Source: Sceloporus undulatus (Eukaryota > Chordata > Lepidosauria > Squamata > Phrynosomatidae). From it: a stretch of DNA of 64,000 nucleotides. The position numbers and the translations under genes are program-made. How positions within the stretch are numbered: position 1 is the stretch's first letter; each line of letters opens with the position of its first letter. The notes beneath the pieces are model-generated. The model did no database searches. It saw only the letters and a program-made list of their open reading frames with translations, and had not been told where the DNA came from. Below, piece after piece: positions 22,551 to 32,834 of the stretch. The DNA is taken from NCBI RefSeq assembly GCF_019175285.1, contig NC_056526.1, positions 7,938,016 through 8,002,015 on the forward strand. The letters are read 5' to 3'.

Positions 22551-23020
22551 CCATATTTTCCGGTGTATAAGACGACAGGGCATATAAGACGACCCCCAAC
22601 TTTTCCAGTTAAAATATAGAGTTTGGGATATACTCGCCGTATAAGACTACCCCTCTTCCAACGCACACCAATTAAAAATTTAAAAAATCAGATTTGATTT
22701 CAATATGGTAATTTTAATTCAAATGCTTATGAAATGCAGGTACATAGCAGGAAAACTTGATGTATACAAAGCCTGCTTGGATTGGTCAACTCTTCCTGCC
22801 TGCCCAGCCCTCCCTGTCTCCAAGACTATCAGAGCAGTAGCGCAAACACGGCTCTTTTTTCCATATCCCACGGCTGTTTTTGAGCTCCCCCCACCATATG
22901 CGGTGACCACAGATTCTCCAGTCCAGCTCGGAAATTCAACACCTGCCATATCAGACGACCCCCGACTTTTGAGAAGATTTTCCTGGGTTAAAAAGTAGTC
23001 TTATACACCAGAAAATACAG
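22551..23020 (+). mobile_element. TA-flanked MITE, family G (copy 1)
   Basis: The ends CCATATTTTCCGGTGTATAA and TTATACACCAGAAAATACAG are inverted, with TA at 22549-22550 and 23021-23022. It carries inner repeats of TATAAGACGACCCC. A second copy lies at 38373-38886 in the opposite direction. Confidence 0.8.
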
Positions 23021-23268
23021 TAGCTCTGCTCTTTCAGGGGTGAGGTCAAGACCCAGTCAAGGAACAGTCAGGGCACTTTTTTATTTTTGAAATCCTGTTC
23101 AGTGCATACAGACACACAGTTTCTTATCAGATCACCAACACCTCATACCAGTCCTGTAAAGATTTCATGGCTAAACATTTGATTTTTGTAAACTATGAAT
23201 GCTTCCATTTCGAGGATACCGATTTTTGTACATAATTCTTCGGCTTGTACCATGTGATCACAAAGGCT

Positions 23269-23501
23269 CCATACAGACAGGCCAAAATAAAACTGCTTCA
23301 AGTCACTTTGGAGGTATGCTGTTTAAATGATGCATGCGTACTAAGAGCTCGGAAGTTGCCCCAAAGCTGCACTCCAGTCCTTAGGACTGGATCATGGCTT
23401 TGACGTGGCTTCCGGACTCTTAGTACACATGCATCATTTAAGCAACATACCTCCAAAGTGACTTGAAGCAACTTTATTTTGGCCTGTCTGTATGGGGCCA
23501 A
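23269..23501. mobile_element. Long palindromic MITE
   Basis: About 90-base arms, from GGCTCCATACAGACAGGCCA to its complement TGGCCTGTCTGTATGGGGCC. The inner arm ATGATGCATGCGTACTAAGA faces TCTTAGTACACATGCATCAT. The arms are nearly identical, so this is a young copy able to form a strong hairpin. Confidence 0.75.
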
Positions 23502-23584
23502 AGAGTCCAGGGTTTAGTCTTTCCATGTTTCCTACAGTTAATTTTTTTTAGTGCGGTACTTGTGGTTTGACATATCTGTATTCC

Positions 23585-23720
23585 AAAATATGGTCTGTTG
23601 GTTTCTGGACCTCCTGCAGCGTGACTCTATGGTCAACCTCTACTGGAAATATAGAGTTCACTCTTACCTGCAATTTTCACAATCCATAGTAAGTCTGGGA
23701 GCGTATCTCTCATGGATATG
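23585..23720. mobile_element. Tigger-like MITE, family T3 (fragment)
   Basis: It shares GACCTCCTGCAGCGTGACTC and TATGGTCAAC words with the copies at 4795 and 9275. Truncated. Confidence 0.4.
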
Positions 23721-24154
23721 AGGATTGTACCACATTGTGAAATACATTATGATGGGGGAAAGACATTGAGACTTCTCTGGAAAAGATTTTTTACTCATTT
23801 TGGAACACAACACGAAAGCCAGATTCTGTTGTCTTCCCTAACTATATCAAATGGTAGCATGCTATTTATAGTCTTTGAACAAGCAAATATTTGGAAGAGG
23901 GGCAGAAAAGTCAAATTCTCATTACACACTGGGTAGGCATCAGACTTGGTCATGCTTAGAGGAGAAATCAGTGGGACATAAATTATGACTAAATTGGGTT
24001 TCAGTTGCTCCGTTTATTTAATTCATGCCCTGCTTTTTTGCCCAATCTGCGATAGTTTCTGCAACTAATCTCATGTGCAGTTGAAGTACATTTATGTCAG
24101 TGTGCTTGTTCAAAGTTTTGGAAAAGGAAGCTGTCCTTGGATGAAGAAGAGAAG

Positions 24155-24690
24155 AGAAGCCATGCTGGACCAGAGTGAAGTCCTATTGAGTCCAGCCTCC
24201 TGTTGCCCATGGAGGTCAGCCAGCTGCCTCCGGAAGCCCACAAGTAGGACATGAGTGCAACAGCACCCTCCCAGTCATGTTCACCAGCAAATGGTAATGC
24301 AGAATCATACTATGTCTGAATCTGGAGTTAGCTATAGGCCACATGATTTGCAGTATTATCTCATGAGTTTGTCTAATCCACACAAAAAACACTCTAGATG
24401 AATAGTCATTACAACATGGTTGCCACAGCAGATTCCACAATCTATGTGCTGTGTAAAGACACCCTTCTTTTTGTCTGTGCTGAAAAGTATATACCCCCCA
24501 AAAGTTGAATGTGAATGCAATAAATTTGTACTTCACAGAGGAACTCATCATGAGAGCCAAACTGGCAGGATGGTGTGTATCTATGATGACCAGTAAATTT
24601 TCTAGTTGCCCTATTCAAATGATTCCCAGTGTGAAGAATAGTTCTTGCATTATAAGTCCCATGTTGTCCTGGTAATAGCTGGTGTTTCAA
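24155..24690 (-). mobile_element. Old CR1/L3-type LINE fragment
   Basis: Reverse orientation words include GCCATGCTGGACCAGAGTGA, AGGACATGAGTGCAACAGCA, GAGTTTGTCTAATCCACA and CTATGTGCTGTGTAAAGA. These occur in this order in old amniote CR1-like repeats. No intact frame. Confidence 0.55.
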
Positions 24691-24699
24691 GTGAGGAGA

Positions 24700-24870
24700 T
24701 CGGTGTGAACACTTCCCAAACTTTTTTACCCCTTAGGTAAAAAGTGTTGCCTAGTACAGCTCTTCCCAAACTTGCTATCCTCCAGATGTATAGCTCCCAG
24801 AGGTTCTATGTTGGGTTATGGCCTACTGGGATTGTCATTCAACACATCTGGAATGCATCAGAGAGATACT
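24700..24870. mobile_element. hAT-like MITE fragments
   Basis: CACTTCCCAAACTTTTTTACC and CTCTTCCCAAACTTGCTATC are two diverged hAT ends close together, followed by CTCCAGATGTATAGCTCCCA. Confidence 0.4.
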
Positions 24871-25304
24871 CCTATTAGTACCTACATAGCATTGTCAATG
24901 CAATGCCAGTCCATGGCTACTGATGTGAAAACCAGAAAAAGGAGGGGGGTATTTAAAAAAAATCTTTGGGAAAATTGGGAAAAAATGATTGTGGATTGTT
25001 TTTTAGAAGGATTAATAAAATATTTAAGACAAGGTATGCCTATATTTACTACCCCTCACCTTATTTGTAAAAACTGGTAACACATAGACATTTATGTAAC
25101 ACAGTGATACTCAAAATTTTTACCCCCCCCCACACTTGATGTAGTATATGAATAAAATATTTTGTTTGTTTACTGTGTGTGCATTTTCATTCACACATTC
25201 ATATATATTCATATTTCAACATTTTATAAGGAAATAACATCCTGCAAGTTAGAATGGTTTTCGAGGAGGCAAAATAATTTGCTTTGTTTTACTACCAGCC
25301 CTAC

Positions 25305-26565
25305 ATTTCAAATGAGCTGGTTTTTCTGTTGTCAGCTTTCTTTACTGTCCAGCTCCATCCAAACATAGTGATGGGAAGTACAATGGCATGCACAGTCCTA
25401 GCTTCAATATTCAGTTAAATATCTTTGTACTTCAGTATCTTGTCTAGTGCTTTCATAGCTGCTCTTCCTAGTCTTAGTCTTCTGATTTCTTGACTGCAGT
25501 CTCCATTCGGATTAATAATTGAGCCAAGGTATGGAAAAGCTTTTAACTATTTAAGTTCCTTCATAGTCTTCATTAAAGTTATGCAAATCATCCATGGTCA
25601 TTATTTTTGTTTTCTTAATGTTCAGCATTAAACACTTTCATCCTTGACTTTCATCAATAACCGTTCCAACTCTTTGTTATTTTCTGCTATTAGTATGGTG
25701 TCATCTGCATATCTTAAATGGTTGATGTTCCTTCCTCCAATTTTCACCCCTCTGAGTCTAATCCTGCTTTGCATATGATATTTTTGGCATACAAGTTGAA
25801 AATATATGGTGACTGAATGCAGGCTTGCCTGACCTCCTTTCCAATCAGAAACCATTCTGTTTGTCCATATTGTGTTCTAACAGTAGCTTCTTGTCCAGAT
25901 CATAGTACAGGTTGTGCATCAGGAAAATCAAATGTTGTAGCACACCCTCTTCTTTAAGAGCAGTTCATAGCTTTTTATGATCTATATGATCTTTGCTGTA
26001 ACCTATAAAGCTCAGGCCGATTTCCTTTTGGAATTCTTTGGTGTGCGCCATTATCCAACATACATTTGCAATATGTTCCCTAATGCCTCTACCTAACTTT
26101 AACATCTGGCATTTTTTGCTCTATGTATGGTAGAAGTCCTTGATGTAGAATTTTGAGCATTACTTCAATTGTATGAGAGATTAATGCGATGATCCTGTGG
26201 TTACTACCGTCTTGTGTGTTCCTTTTGGCTAGGGAGTGGAATACATATTGAGTCTTTCCATTCCATTGGCTATTATTTTGTTTTCCATACTAGTTGGAAG
26301 ATTACAGTTAGAACCACAGTGGGTTCTGTCTCTGTAGACTGAAGCAGTGCTATAGGTATGCCATCCATTCCTGCTGATTTATTCCTCCCCAGTTCTCTGT
26401 AGCTTTCACTATGCTTTCTAAAATTGGAGTTTTGTCTTCATATGGCTCATCTTCAAACAAAATATTTCATCTCTTTTATATAGTTCTTCCACATATTGTT
26501 TCCATCATCTTTTTATTTCATCTTGGTCATGCATTGTGTTCCCCTGCTGAGCATAGCAAATTGGT
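25305..26565 (-). mobile_element. BovB/RTE LINE fragment with reverse-transcriptase core
   Basis: On the minus strand 25628-25855 encodes GVKIGGRNINHLRYADDTIL, containing the catalytic YADD of RTE-clade reverse transcriptases, then AENNKELERLLMKVKDES. About 1.26 kb of the second half of the LINE ORF is present but broken by stops and frameshifts. BovB is known for horizontal transfer among squamates and mammals. It lies between RBM17 and the PFKFB3 exon. Confidence 0.85.
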
Positions 26566-26911
26566 GGTTTTCTCCCCCCAAAAATGCTTTGGTTCTTGTT
26601 TGCTCAGTGGAGGGCCACACTGCATTTAAGCCATTTTCAAGTCTGGGGGATGATAAAGTCGACAGAGAAGGGGTGCAGAAAGAGTTAAATGAAGCTCTCC
26701 AGGGTGTATCCTGCCAGCTTACTTCCTCCTTTGCAATCAAAGGCAGTGACGCTACCAGGAGGAAATTTGACCAAATTTGACAGTTTCCTTGAAGATCTCA
26801 GTAAGCCCAGGGGGTTAACCAAAAAACAACCCTGCCATACATCTGCTGTACTCAAGCCAGCTGTGCTTCTCCCCTTTCTCCAAGTGAGAGAAAGAACTAA
26901 CATCTGTTGCG
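26566..26911 (+). promoter_or_regulatory. PFKFB3: Putative 5' UTR and proximal promoter of the alternative PFKFB3 first exon
   Basis: A repeat-poor island between a BovB fragment and the MPFRK micro-exon. It is not CpG-rich and has no clear TATA box, so the start site is not resolved. An in-frame TGA at 26885-26887 closes the frame upstream of the ATG, as expected for a 5' UTR. Confidence 0.4.
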
Positions 26912-26927
26912 ATGCCTTTCCGGAAAG
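26912..26927 (+). CDS. PFKFB3: PFKFB3 alternative first coding exon (MPFRK...), 16 nt coding
   Basis: ATG CCT TTC CGG AAA G is followed at once by a consensus donor GTAAGG. It encodes MPFRK plus base 1 of the next codon. Human PFKFB3 has an isoform starting MPFRKACGPK, whose first exon ends in the same phase before the shared exon. PFKFB3 makes and breaks fructose-2,6-bisphosphate and so drives glycolysis; its kinase and phosphatase domains lie in later exons not in this window. Support is threefold: the five-residue match in the right phase with a donor, G at -3 of the ATG, and position on the + strand just downstream of RBM17, as in human. A 16-nt match alone could be chance, but with this synteny it is likely real. 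Confidence 0.75.
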
Positions 26928-27070
26928 GTAAGGAGTTGGCTGATATTTCCTCTTCCAGCTGAAAGGTGGGGCTTCCCTGCTTTGGCCTCCTGGAGTAGAT
27001 CTGGTTGGGGGACTTTGTGCCAGTCTCTGCCCTCCTCCTGATCTCTGGGCCAGAACCAAGGATCTGTCCT

Positions 27071-27296
27071 TTTTGTGTCTATGGGCCTCCAAGTCACCTG
27101 TCAAACTTACAGCAACCCCATGCACTTCATAAGGTTTTCTTAGGCAAGGAATACTGTACTCGGAGGTGATTTTTCCAGTTCCTTCTTCTGAAATATAGCT
27201 GACAGTACTTGGTATTTGTTGGGGGTCTCCCATCCAAGTACTAATTAAGGCTGACCCTGCTTAGTGTCCAAGCTCAGACAGGATCTGGTGCCTTTC
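27071..27296 (-). mobile_element. 5S-rRNA-derived SINE (5S-Sauria type)
   Basis: Reverse of 5S rRNA: GTCTCCCATCCAAGTACTAA, GGCTGACCCTGCTTAGTGTC and AAGCTCAGACAGGATCTGG. This is a close match to vertebrate 5S order. The RTE-like tail is on the left. It starts only 143 bases after the PFKFB3 micro-exon. Confidence 0.85.
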
Positions 27297-27494
27297 TTAA
27301 CTCATTTTCAAGTCACAGGTGGCTCTTGACATTTGTGGCCTTGGCTTTGTTTTTTGCAGTGAGTGTTTAATCTGTGTTTGGCTCTACTGCTTGAAAGTGC
27401 AAGTAGAGGAGGTGGAGCAGCTTCATAGGAATGATGCTCACCCACTTATGGCAAGGGGAGGGTGTGTGTGTGTGCCCTGCATACAGAAAACTAG

Positions 27495-27702
27495 CATGAT
27501 GGGTAGATCTCAGTTCCTTGACAGAGTTGTGGGACAGTGGAACAGACTCCCTCAGAGTCTGGAAGAGGCTCCTCAATTGGAGGTTTTTAAACAGAGACTG
27601 GATGGCCATCTGTCAGGGGTGCTTTCATACTGTGTTCCTGCATGGCAGAATGGGGTTGGACTGGATGGCGCTTGTGGTCTCTTCCAACTCTGTGATTAAC
27701 CA
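27495..27702 (+). mobile_element. CR1 LINE 3' end
   Basis: It has GTTGTGGGACAGTGGAACAG, GGAGGTTTTTAAACAGAGAC, TGGATGGCCATCTGTCAGGG and GGTTGGACTGGATGGCGC. Translated it keeps FLDRVVGQWNRLPQSLEEAP, the CR1 C-terminus. Confidence 0.9.
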
Positions 27703-27734
27703 ATTTATTTGTCTTTCTGGCCGCATCTCAAATG

Positions 27735-28050
27735 AGTAGATTTTTTAAAATCCACTTTCTTCACTGTCCAGCTCTCACATCCATACATTGTGATGGGGAA
27801 TACCATGGCTTGGGTGAGCCTCACTTTAGTGTTCAGAATTATATCTTTACACTTTAGTGGGATATTGTCCATTTTTTCATAGCTGCCCTTTTCATTCCTA
27901 GTCTTCTGATTTCTTGACTGTCATCTATATTCTGATCAATGCTTGATCCAAGGTATGGGAACTCTTTGACTATTTAAATGTCCTGGTCATCTAGAATGAA
28001 TGCATATTTTCTGTGGTCATTGTTTTTGTTTCTTAATGTTCGGCATTCCT
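27735..28050 (-). mobile_element. BovB/RTE LINE C-terminal fragment
   Basis: Reverse orientation keeps TTCTTCACTGTCCAGCTCTC, CATACATTGTGATGGGGAAT and ACCATGGCTTGGGTGAGCC, matching the copies at 25305 and 50440. Confidence 0.8.
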
Positions 28051-28069
28051 TTTTTTTTTTTTTTTTTGC

Positions 28070-28275
28070 TTTGTTGTTGTTCTGCGCATTCAAGTAGTTT
28101 CTGACTTTGGGAGACCCTAAGGCAAACCTATTATGAGGTTTTCTTGGCAAGTTTCTTGAGATGAGGTTTGCCATTGCCTTCCCCTGAGGCTGAGAGCATG
28201 TGACTTGACCAAGAAAGTCACCCACTGGGTTTCCATGGCCTAGCCAGGATTTGAACCCTGATCTCATTAGAGACA
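28070..28275 (-). mobile_element. tRNA-derived MIR-like SINE (family S)
   Basis: Reverse copy from TTGTTGTTGTTCTGCGCATT to CCAGGATTTGAACCCTGATC. It abuts a poly(T) and the BovB fragment. Confidence 0.9.
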
Positions 28276-28587
28276 ATCTTTTTAGTGCAGCTGCCCAGAT
28301 ATGCAGGATGGAAACCTGTGTGCCTTGGGCAGGTTAAGGTGAAAGGGAAGTCATGGAAAAGCCCAAGAGAAATCAGACAAAGTGATTAAAGGTACTTTAG
28401 TGAGGAAATCTTTCCTTTCCTGAAGCAAGGCGGGAGGCAATACCTGACTGTGAAAGATAAAGATAAACAGTTCCATCAAGCATCCACACCATCCGCCTCT
28501 TTCTTTTCTTAGTACTCAGCACTAATTCACCCATCACTATCCTAACCCAGAAAAACTGAGAAATCATGTGTCTCATGCTTTGAAGGC

Positions 28588-28813
28588 AGAGTTGGAATAA
28601 TGCATTGGATCAAGACACTGAGACCATGGTTCAAATCCCTACTTGGCCATGGAAACCCACTGAGTGCTCTTGGGCAAGTCACACTCTCTCAGCCTCAGTG
28701 GATGGCAATGGTAAATCCCCTCTGAGCAAAACTTGCAGAGAAAACCCCATGATGTGTTTACTTTAAGGTTGTCGTAAGTCAGGAAATGACTTGAAGGTGC
28801 ACAACAATAACTT
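28588..28813 (+). mobile_element. tRNA-derived MIR-like SINE (family S)
   Basis: Forward, near full length: ATGGTTCAAATCCCTACTTG, GCTCTTGGGCAAGTCACACT and the tail GTCGTAAGTCAGGAAATGAC TTGAAGG then ACAACAATAA. Confidence 0.9.
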
Positions 28814-28817
28814 CATA

Positions 28818-29044
28818 CAGTGGACCCTTGTTATACACTGGAGTTTGGTTCCAAGATCCCCCGTGGATAACAAAATCCATGGATGCTCAAATCCCATTAA
28901 ATATAATGACAGAGCAAAATGGTGTCTCTTATAAAAATTGAAATCAAGGTTTGATATTTGAAATTTATACTTTTTTGGAACATTTTCTAACCATGGATGC
29001 TTGAATCTGTGTACAAAAAATCCATGTATAAGAAGGACCGACTG
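28818..29044. mobile_element. Tigger-like MITE, family T1
   Basis: It starts CAGTGGACCCTTGTTATACA and ends AGAAGGACCGACTG with TA on both sides. It includes GTTTGGTTCCAAGATCCCCC and CCATGGATGCTCAAATCCCA. It inserted right after the SINE. Confidence 0.8.
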
Positions 29045-29112
29045 TAGATGTGAAGGAAAAACTGGAAGTGGAATGGGTAAATTTCCTTTGAGCTACCAGC
29101 AGTTGGGAGCTG

Positions 29113-29113
29113 C

Positions 29114-29166
<53 letters not shown>

Positions 29167-29240
29167 TTATATCTCACCCTTCTCCCAGGACCAGGATTCA
29201 GGGTAGTTTACAACATTAAAAGCAATACAATTAAACATTG
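29113..29240 (-). mobile_element. L2-like LINE tail with (TTA)n microsatellite
   Basis: A perfect TTA/ATT run at about 29116-29167 joins the reverse L2 tail ATCTCACCCTTCTCCCAGGA and GGTAGTTTACAACATT. The microsatellite is the usual L2 3' tail. Confidence 0.65.
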
Positions 29241-29426
29241 ACCTCCTTAATTTATTTTTGGTAGGAATGAAAGAATATGAAGCAGTAGGAAAAATATGGA
29301 CAGATTTCAGGCTTGGAAGTAATGTTTTATAAGCAACAAGAATACTGTAACTAACTATATTTTCCAGTAACAAGGATGTTTAACAAGTCACATTTGGAAT
29401 GCAACTGAATGCACAAGAATGAAATT

Positions 29427-29757
29427 GAAGATTGAGTCTCCCTTATCCAAAATGCTTGGGACCAATAGATTTTTTTAAAATTTCAGATCCCCCCCCACTA
29501 ATTTTGTAATATTTGCATATGCATAGTAAGATATCTTGGAGATGGGAACCAAGACTATACTTGAAATTCATTTATGTTTCATATACAGCTTATACACATA
29601 GCCTGAAGGCAATGTTATACAACATTTTAAAAAATTCTGTGAATTAAATAACATTTGTGTACATTGAGCCATCAGAAAGCAAAGGCATTGCTATCTCAGT
29701 CACCCATGTGGACAATTTGGGATTTTGGAATTCCAAATAAAGGCGACTCAACCTGTT
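29427..29757. mobile_element. Tigger-like MITE, family T2
   Basis: It starts GATTGAGTCTCCCTTATCCA and ends AATAAAGGCGACTCAACCTG. The inner markers GATATCTTGGAGATGGGAAC and ATACACATAGCCTGAAGGC are present. Full length. Confidence 0.8.
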
Positions 29758-29759
29758 TT

Positions 29760-30255
29760 AAATGACAGGAATTATTGCGTTCTTCAAACAGGTTTAAGTG
29801 ATGAGGGTATATGACCTCATTTGCTTTGTTAAAAATAAGCATCAGGTCAATGCCTGGATGGAAGATCACATGGGACTCATTGTGTTCCATAATGGAAGAT
29901 GAAAAGGCTATAAAGAACAGATAACATCCGAAACTGGCATTATCTTGGGGGCAGGGGGGATGCAGTATGCAGTTGTCACAATTGACCTGAGGCAGACCCG
30001 AACTGCCTTGAGGGATCTGTTTGTGTACAATTTGAACTGTGGAATGTGGCATAGCTCTTTTGATGCTGGAGAACAAAATATCCTTTTGCACAATCTGGGT
30101 TAGGGAAAACCTGTTTTTCCTTCTGGGGAAAATACAGTGTGTTTTGCAAGGCTTGGCAATGGGAAAATTTTGATTGGTTATGTGTACTTCGGTACAAGTC
30201 ATGTTTGGAGAAAAAATTCACTGTTGTTGTTACGTACAGTACTTTCATGTTGGCT
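29760..30255. other. Intronic DNA, nothing recognised
   Basis: The 168-codon minus-strand frame over part of this stretch has no recognisable domain and continues into a MITE, so it is not a gene. Confidence 0.5.
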
Positions 30256-30468
30256 GAGGATGATTCTACACTGTAGAAATGATGCGGTTTGAGACCACTT
30301 TAACTGCTGTTGCTCCATCCTACAGAATTCTGGGATTTCTAGTTCAGCGAGGCACCAGCACTCTGCAAGACCTTATGAAACTACAAATCCCAGGATTCCA
30401 TAGGATGGGGCTACAGCACCTAAAGTGGTGTCAAACTGCATGATTTCTACAGTGCAGATGCACTCTTA
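30256..30468. mobile_element. Palindromic MITE, family P (copy 2)
   Basis: Arms CTACACTGTAGAAATGATGC and GCATGATTTCTACAGTGCAG, with inner ATTCTGGGATTTCTAGTTC facing ACTACAAATCCCAGGATTC. Confidence 0.8.
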
Positions 30469-30620
30469 AACTTATGGCAAGTCTGTATTTTCTTGGCAAG
30501 GTTTATTCAGGAGAGGTTTGCCATTGTCTTCCTTTACAGGTGAGTGAATCTATTCAAGATCATGTAGTAGGTTTCCAAGGCTAAGTGGGGATTTGAACCC
30601 TGGACTCCTGAAGTCATACA
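30469..30620 (-). mobile_element. tRNA-derived MIR-like SINE (family S), diverged
   Basis: Reverse words TTCTTGGCAAGGTTTATTCA, AGAGGTTTGCCATTGTCTTC and GGGGATTTGAACCCTGGACT. Older than most copies here. Confidence 0.7.
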
Positions 30621-30625
30621 ATCAT

Positions 30626-30703
30626 AGATTTTTAGCATTGGAAGGGACCACAAGGGCCATGTAATCTAAACCCCTTCCAGGAATAGTCCAGCATTCAAAC
30701 CAC
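30626..30703 (-). mobile_element. CR1 LINE 3' tip
   Basis: ATCATAGATTTTTAGCATTG, GAAGGGACCACAAGGGCCAT and AACCCCTTCCAGGAATAG are the reverse CR1 3' end. Confidence 0.75.
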
Positions 30704-31392
30704 TGTATACTATGCAGCCTCTCCGTGGCTCCAATTAACTTTAGAAAGTTTGAGCTGTTTTTGATAGTGTATAAGGCCATGCAGATAGTGTTATCTAAAG
30801 AGGAAGATAATGCTATCTAGAGAGATGTGAGAAAAGACGATGACCCAGAAGCATGTAACCTAAGATATGCAGGGTAAGCACACACCAGTGAACTGATAAT
30901 GTGGAACCACAGTAATAGTTGTAGGTCAAAGAACAATAACTGATTAAATAAAGAGAAGAACAGAGAAGTATATAAAGTGGGGGAAATGATCGTGCTTAGC
31001 ACTAGATTAGATATTTTTCTGTTTGTGTTTTATCTTTAAGTATTCAGAATGATTGTTAAATAAATGTAGACGAGGATAAATAAAGATTAAATCAGTATTC
31101 TGAACTAGAATTTAATTATGCATGACAACAGTTAAACAAGCACAAGGGCTTCCAGCTACCTGGTGTACCTCTCCTACCTGGAGCCACACTGCCAGGTATG
31201 TAGGTAACTTTCAAATGGGCTCCACAGAAAGAAAATCCAGTGTTGCCTCAGTTCAGATCATGTACAAACAATAAAAATCTTGACATGAACCCAGTTGTTG
31301 TGATGATGATGATTCTATGATGATGATGATTTTTTCAATGTGCATGGGCGCCGATAATGTAAAAACAACAAAAATCTTGTAACATCTTAAAG
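30704..31392. other. Intronic DNA with a GAT-rich microsatellite
   Basis: It contains a broken (GAT)n at about 31296-31331. Otherwise nothing recognisable was found. Confidence 0.5.
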
Positions 31393-31915
31393 ATTAATGC
31401 AGAATGGAGCCTGCAGTCAAGAAATCAGAAGAAGCCTAGGAATGAGAAAGGGAGCAATTAAAGAACTAGACAAAATCCTAAAGAGTAAAGATATACAACT
31501 GAGCATTAAAGTTAGAAGTGCCCAAGCCATTATATTCCCCATCACCATGTATGGATGTGAGAACTGGACAGTGAAGAAAACTAAGCGGGAGAAAATCAAC
31601 TCATTTGAGATGTGCTGGAGAAGAGTGCTAAGGATACCGTGGGCAGCCAAGAGGACAAACAAATGGGTCCTTCAACAGATCAAGCCTGAACTTTCTCTGG
31701 AAGCCAGGATCGCTAAACTGAGACTGTCATACTTTGGCCACATCATGAGAAAATATGGCTCACTGGAAAAGACAATAATGCTGGGAAAGGCAGAAAGTAG
31801 CAGAGAGAAAGGCTGCATGCCAGATGGATAGACTCAACCAGAGAGGTCATGAGCATGAGTTTGCAGGGCAAGAGGGCCTTGGAGATGTCTCATCTACAGG
31901 GTTGTCATAAGTCAA
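31393..31915 (+). mobile_element. BovB/RTE LINE C-terminal fragment, 144-codon open frame
   Basis: The frame 31397-31831 reads AIIFPITMYGCENWTVKKTK, SFEMCWRRVLRIPWAAKRTN and LSYFGHIMRKYGSLEKTIML, the well-known C-terminal domain of RTE/BovB. It is still open over 144 codons but lacks the reverse transcriptase part. Fairly young compared with the 25305 fragment. Confidence 0.9.
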
Positions 31916-31929
31916 GGGCAGCTCCAGGG

Positions 31930-32510
31930 CAGCTAATACACAGAGACATTCTTGCTTTGGGGAATTCTGCAACTCTTACATCAGTGGATGGTGAATCCAT
32001 GATTATCCAAGGAATTATCCAAGGTGCTGATCCTAATTTTTGGACTGGTGGTGGTATGGTTCTTGGAGAGACCCTTTAAAATTCATACTAAAAGCCAGGA
32101 TGAATTCAGGACGCCACCGACATGTGAACCACTAGCTTCCACCAAACAAACTGTTAAACTGAAGTAGTAGTGGGATTTTAAAAAGTTATTATTTTAAAAG
32201 TCTACAAGAGATAGGGTTGAATGTTACGATTAATTCTTGCCCAGCTCTTTTACATTAGTAAGTGTCTTTGTCATTCTTTTTAATAAAAAATGGCCAAAGT
32301 GAAAATGGAGAGAAAAGCATCTTAAGATAATGAAAGATCCCCACATTGGGTCTTGAAAATCATCATTTCTGACTTCAGAGTTGTGTCCCATTTATTATTT
32401 TGAGTAGATGCTAGCCAATTTGACCTGCGTAGAATACACAGAACATTGCTGTCAAATTATGGCAACTGGAAGACGAATAAGTATATAAATCCTGGATGGT
32501 GTGGATGACG
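31930..32510. other. Intronic DNA, nothing recognised
   Basis: No exon or repeat was recognised between the BovB fragment and the family P MITE. Confidence 0.5.
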
Positions 32511-32512
32511 TA

Positions 32513-32735
32513 GGGTGCATCCACACTATGGAAATAATGCAGTGTGACACCACTTTAACTGCCATGTCTCCATCCTACAGAATCCTGGGATTTGCAGTTG
32601 TGTGAGGCACCAGCACTCTTTGGCAGAGAAAAGTAAAGGCCTTGTAAAAATACAAACCCCAGGAATCCATAGGATGGACCTACAGCATGTAAAATGGCAT
32701 TGCAGTGCATTATTTCCACAGTGTAGATACACCTA
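32513..32735. mobile_element. Palindromic MITE, family P (copy 3)
   Basis: Arms GGTGCATCCACACTATGGAA and CCACAGTGTAGATACACC, with inner CAGAATCCTGGGATTTGCAG facing CAAACCCCAGGAATCC. Flanking GTAGGG/TACCCT adds to the inverted end. Confidence 0.8.
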
Positions 32736-32834
32736 CCCTGTTGCCAGACTAGATATGGGACCAGAATTGGCTCCTGGATCTTCCGCAGGGTCTGATTTCT
32801 GCGTCTGTTGTTGCTGGTGAGTAATATTTTTGTA

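Noticed and set aside
26685-27233. 182-codon minus-strand frame over the PFKFB3 exon region
   Set aside because: It spans a 5S-derived SINE and the 5' UTR in antisense and has no domain.
29696-30202. 168-codon minus-strand frame
   Set aside because: It runs into a T2 MITE at its C-terminal end and shows no domain.
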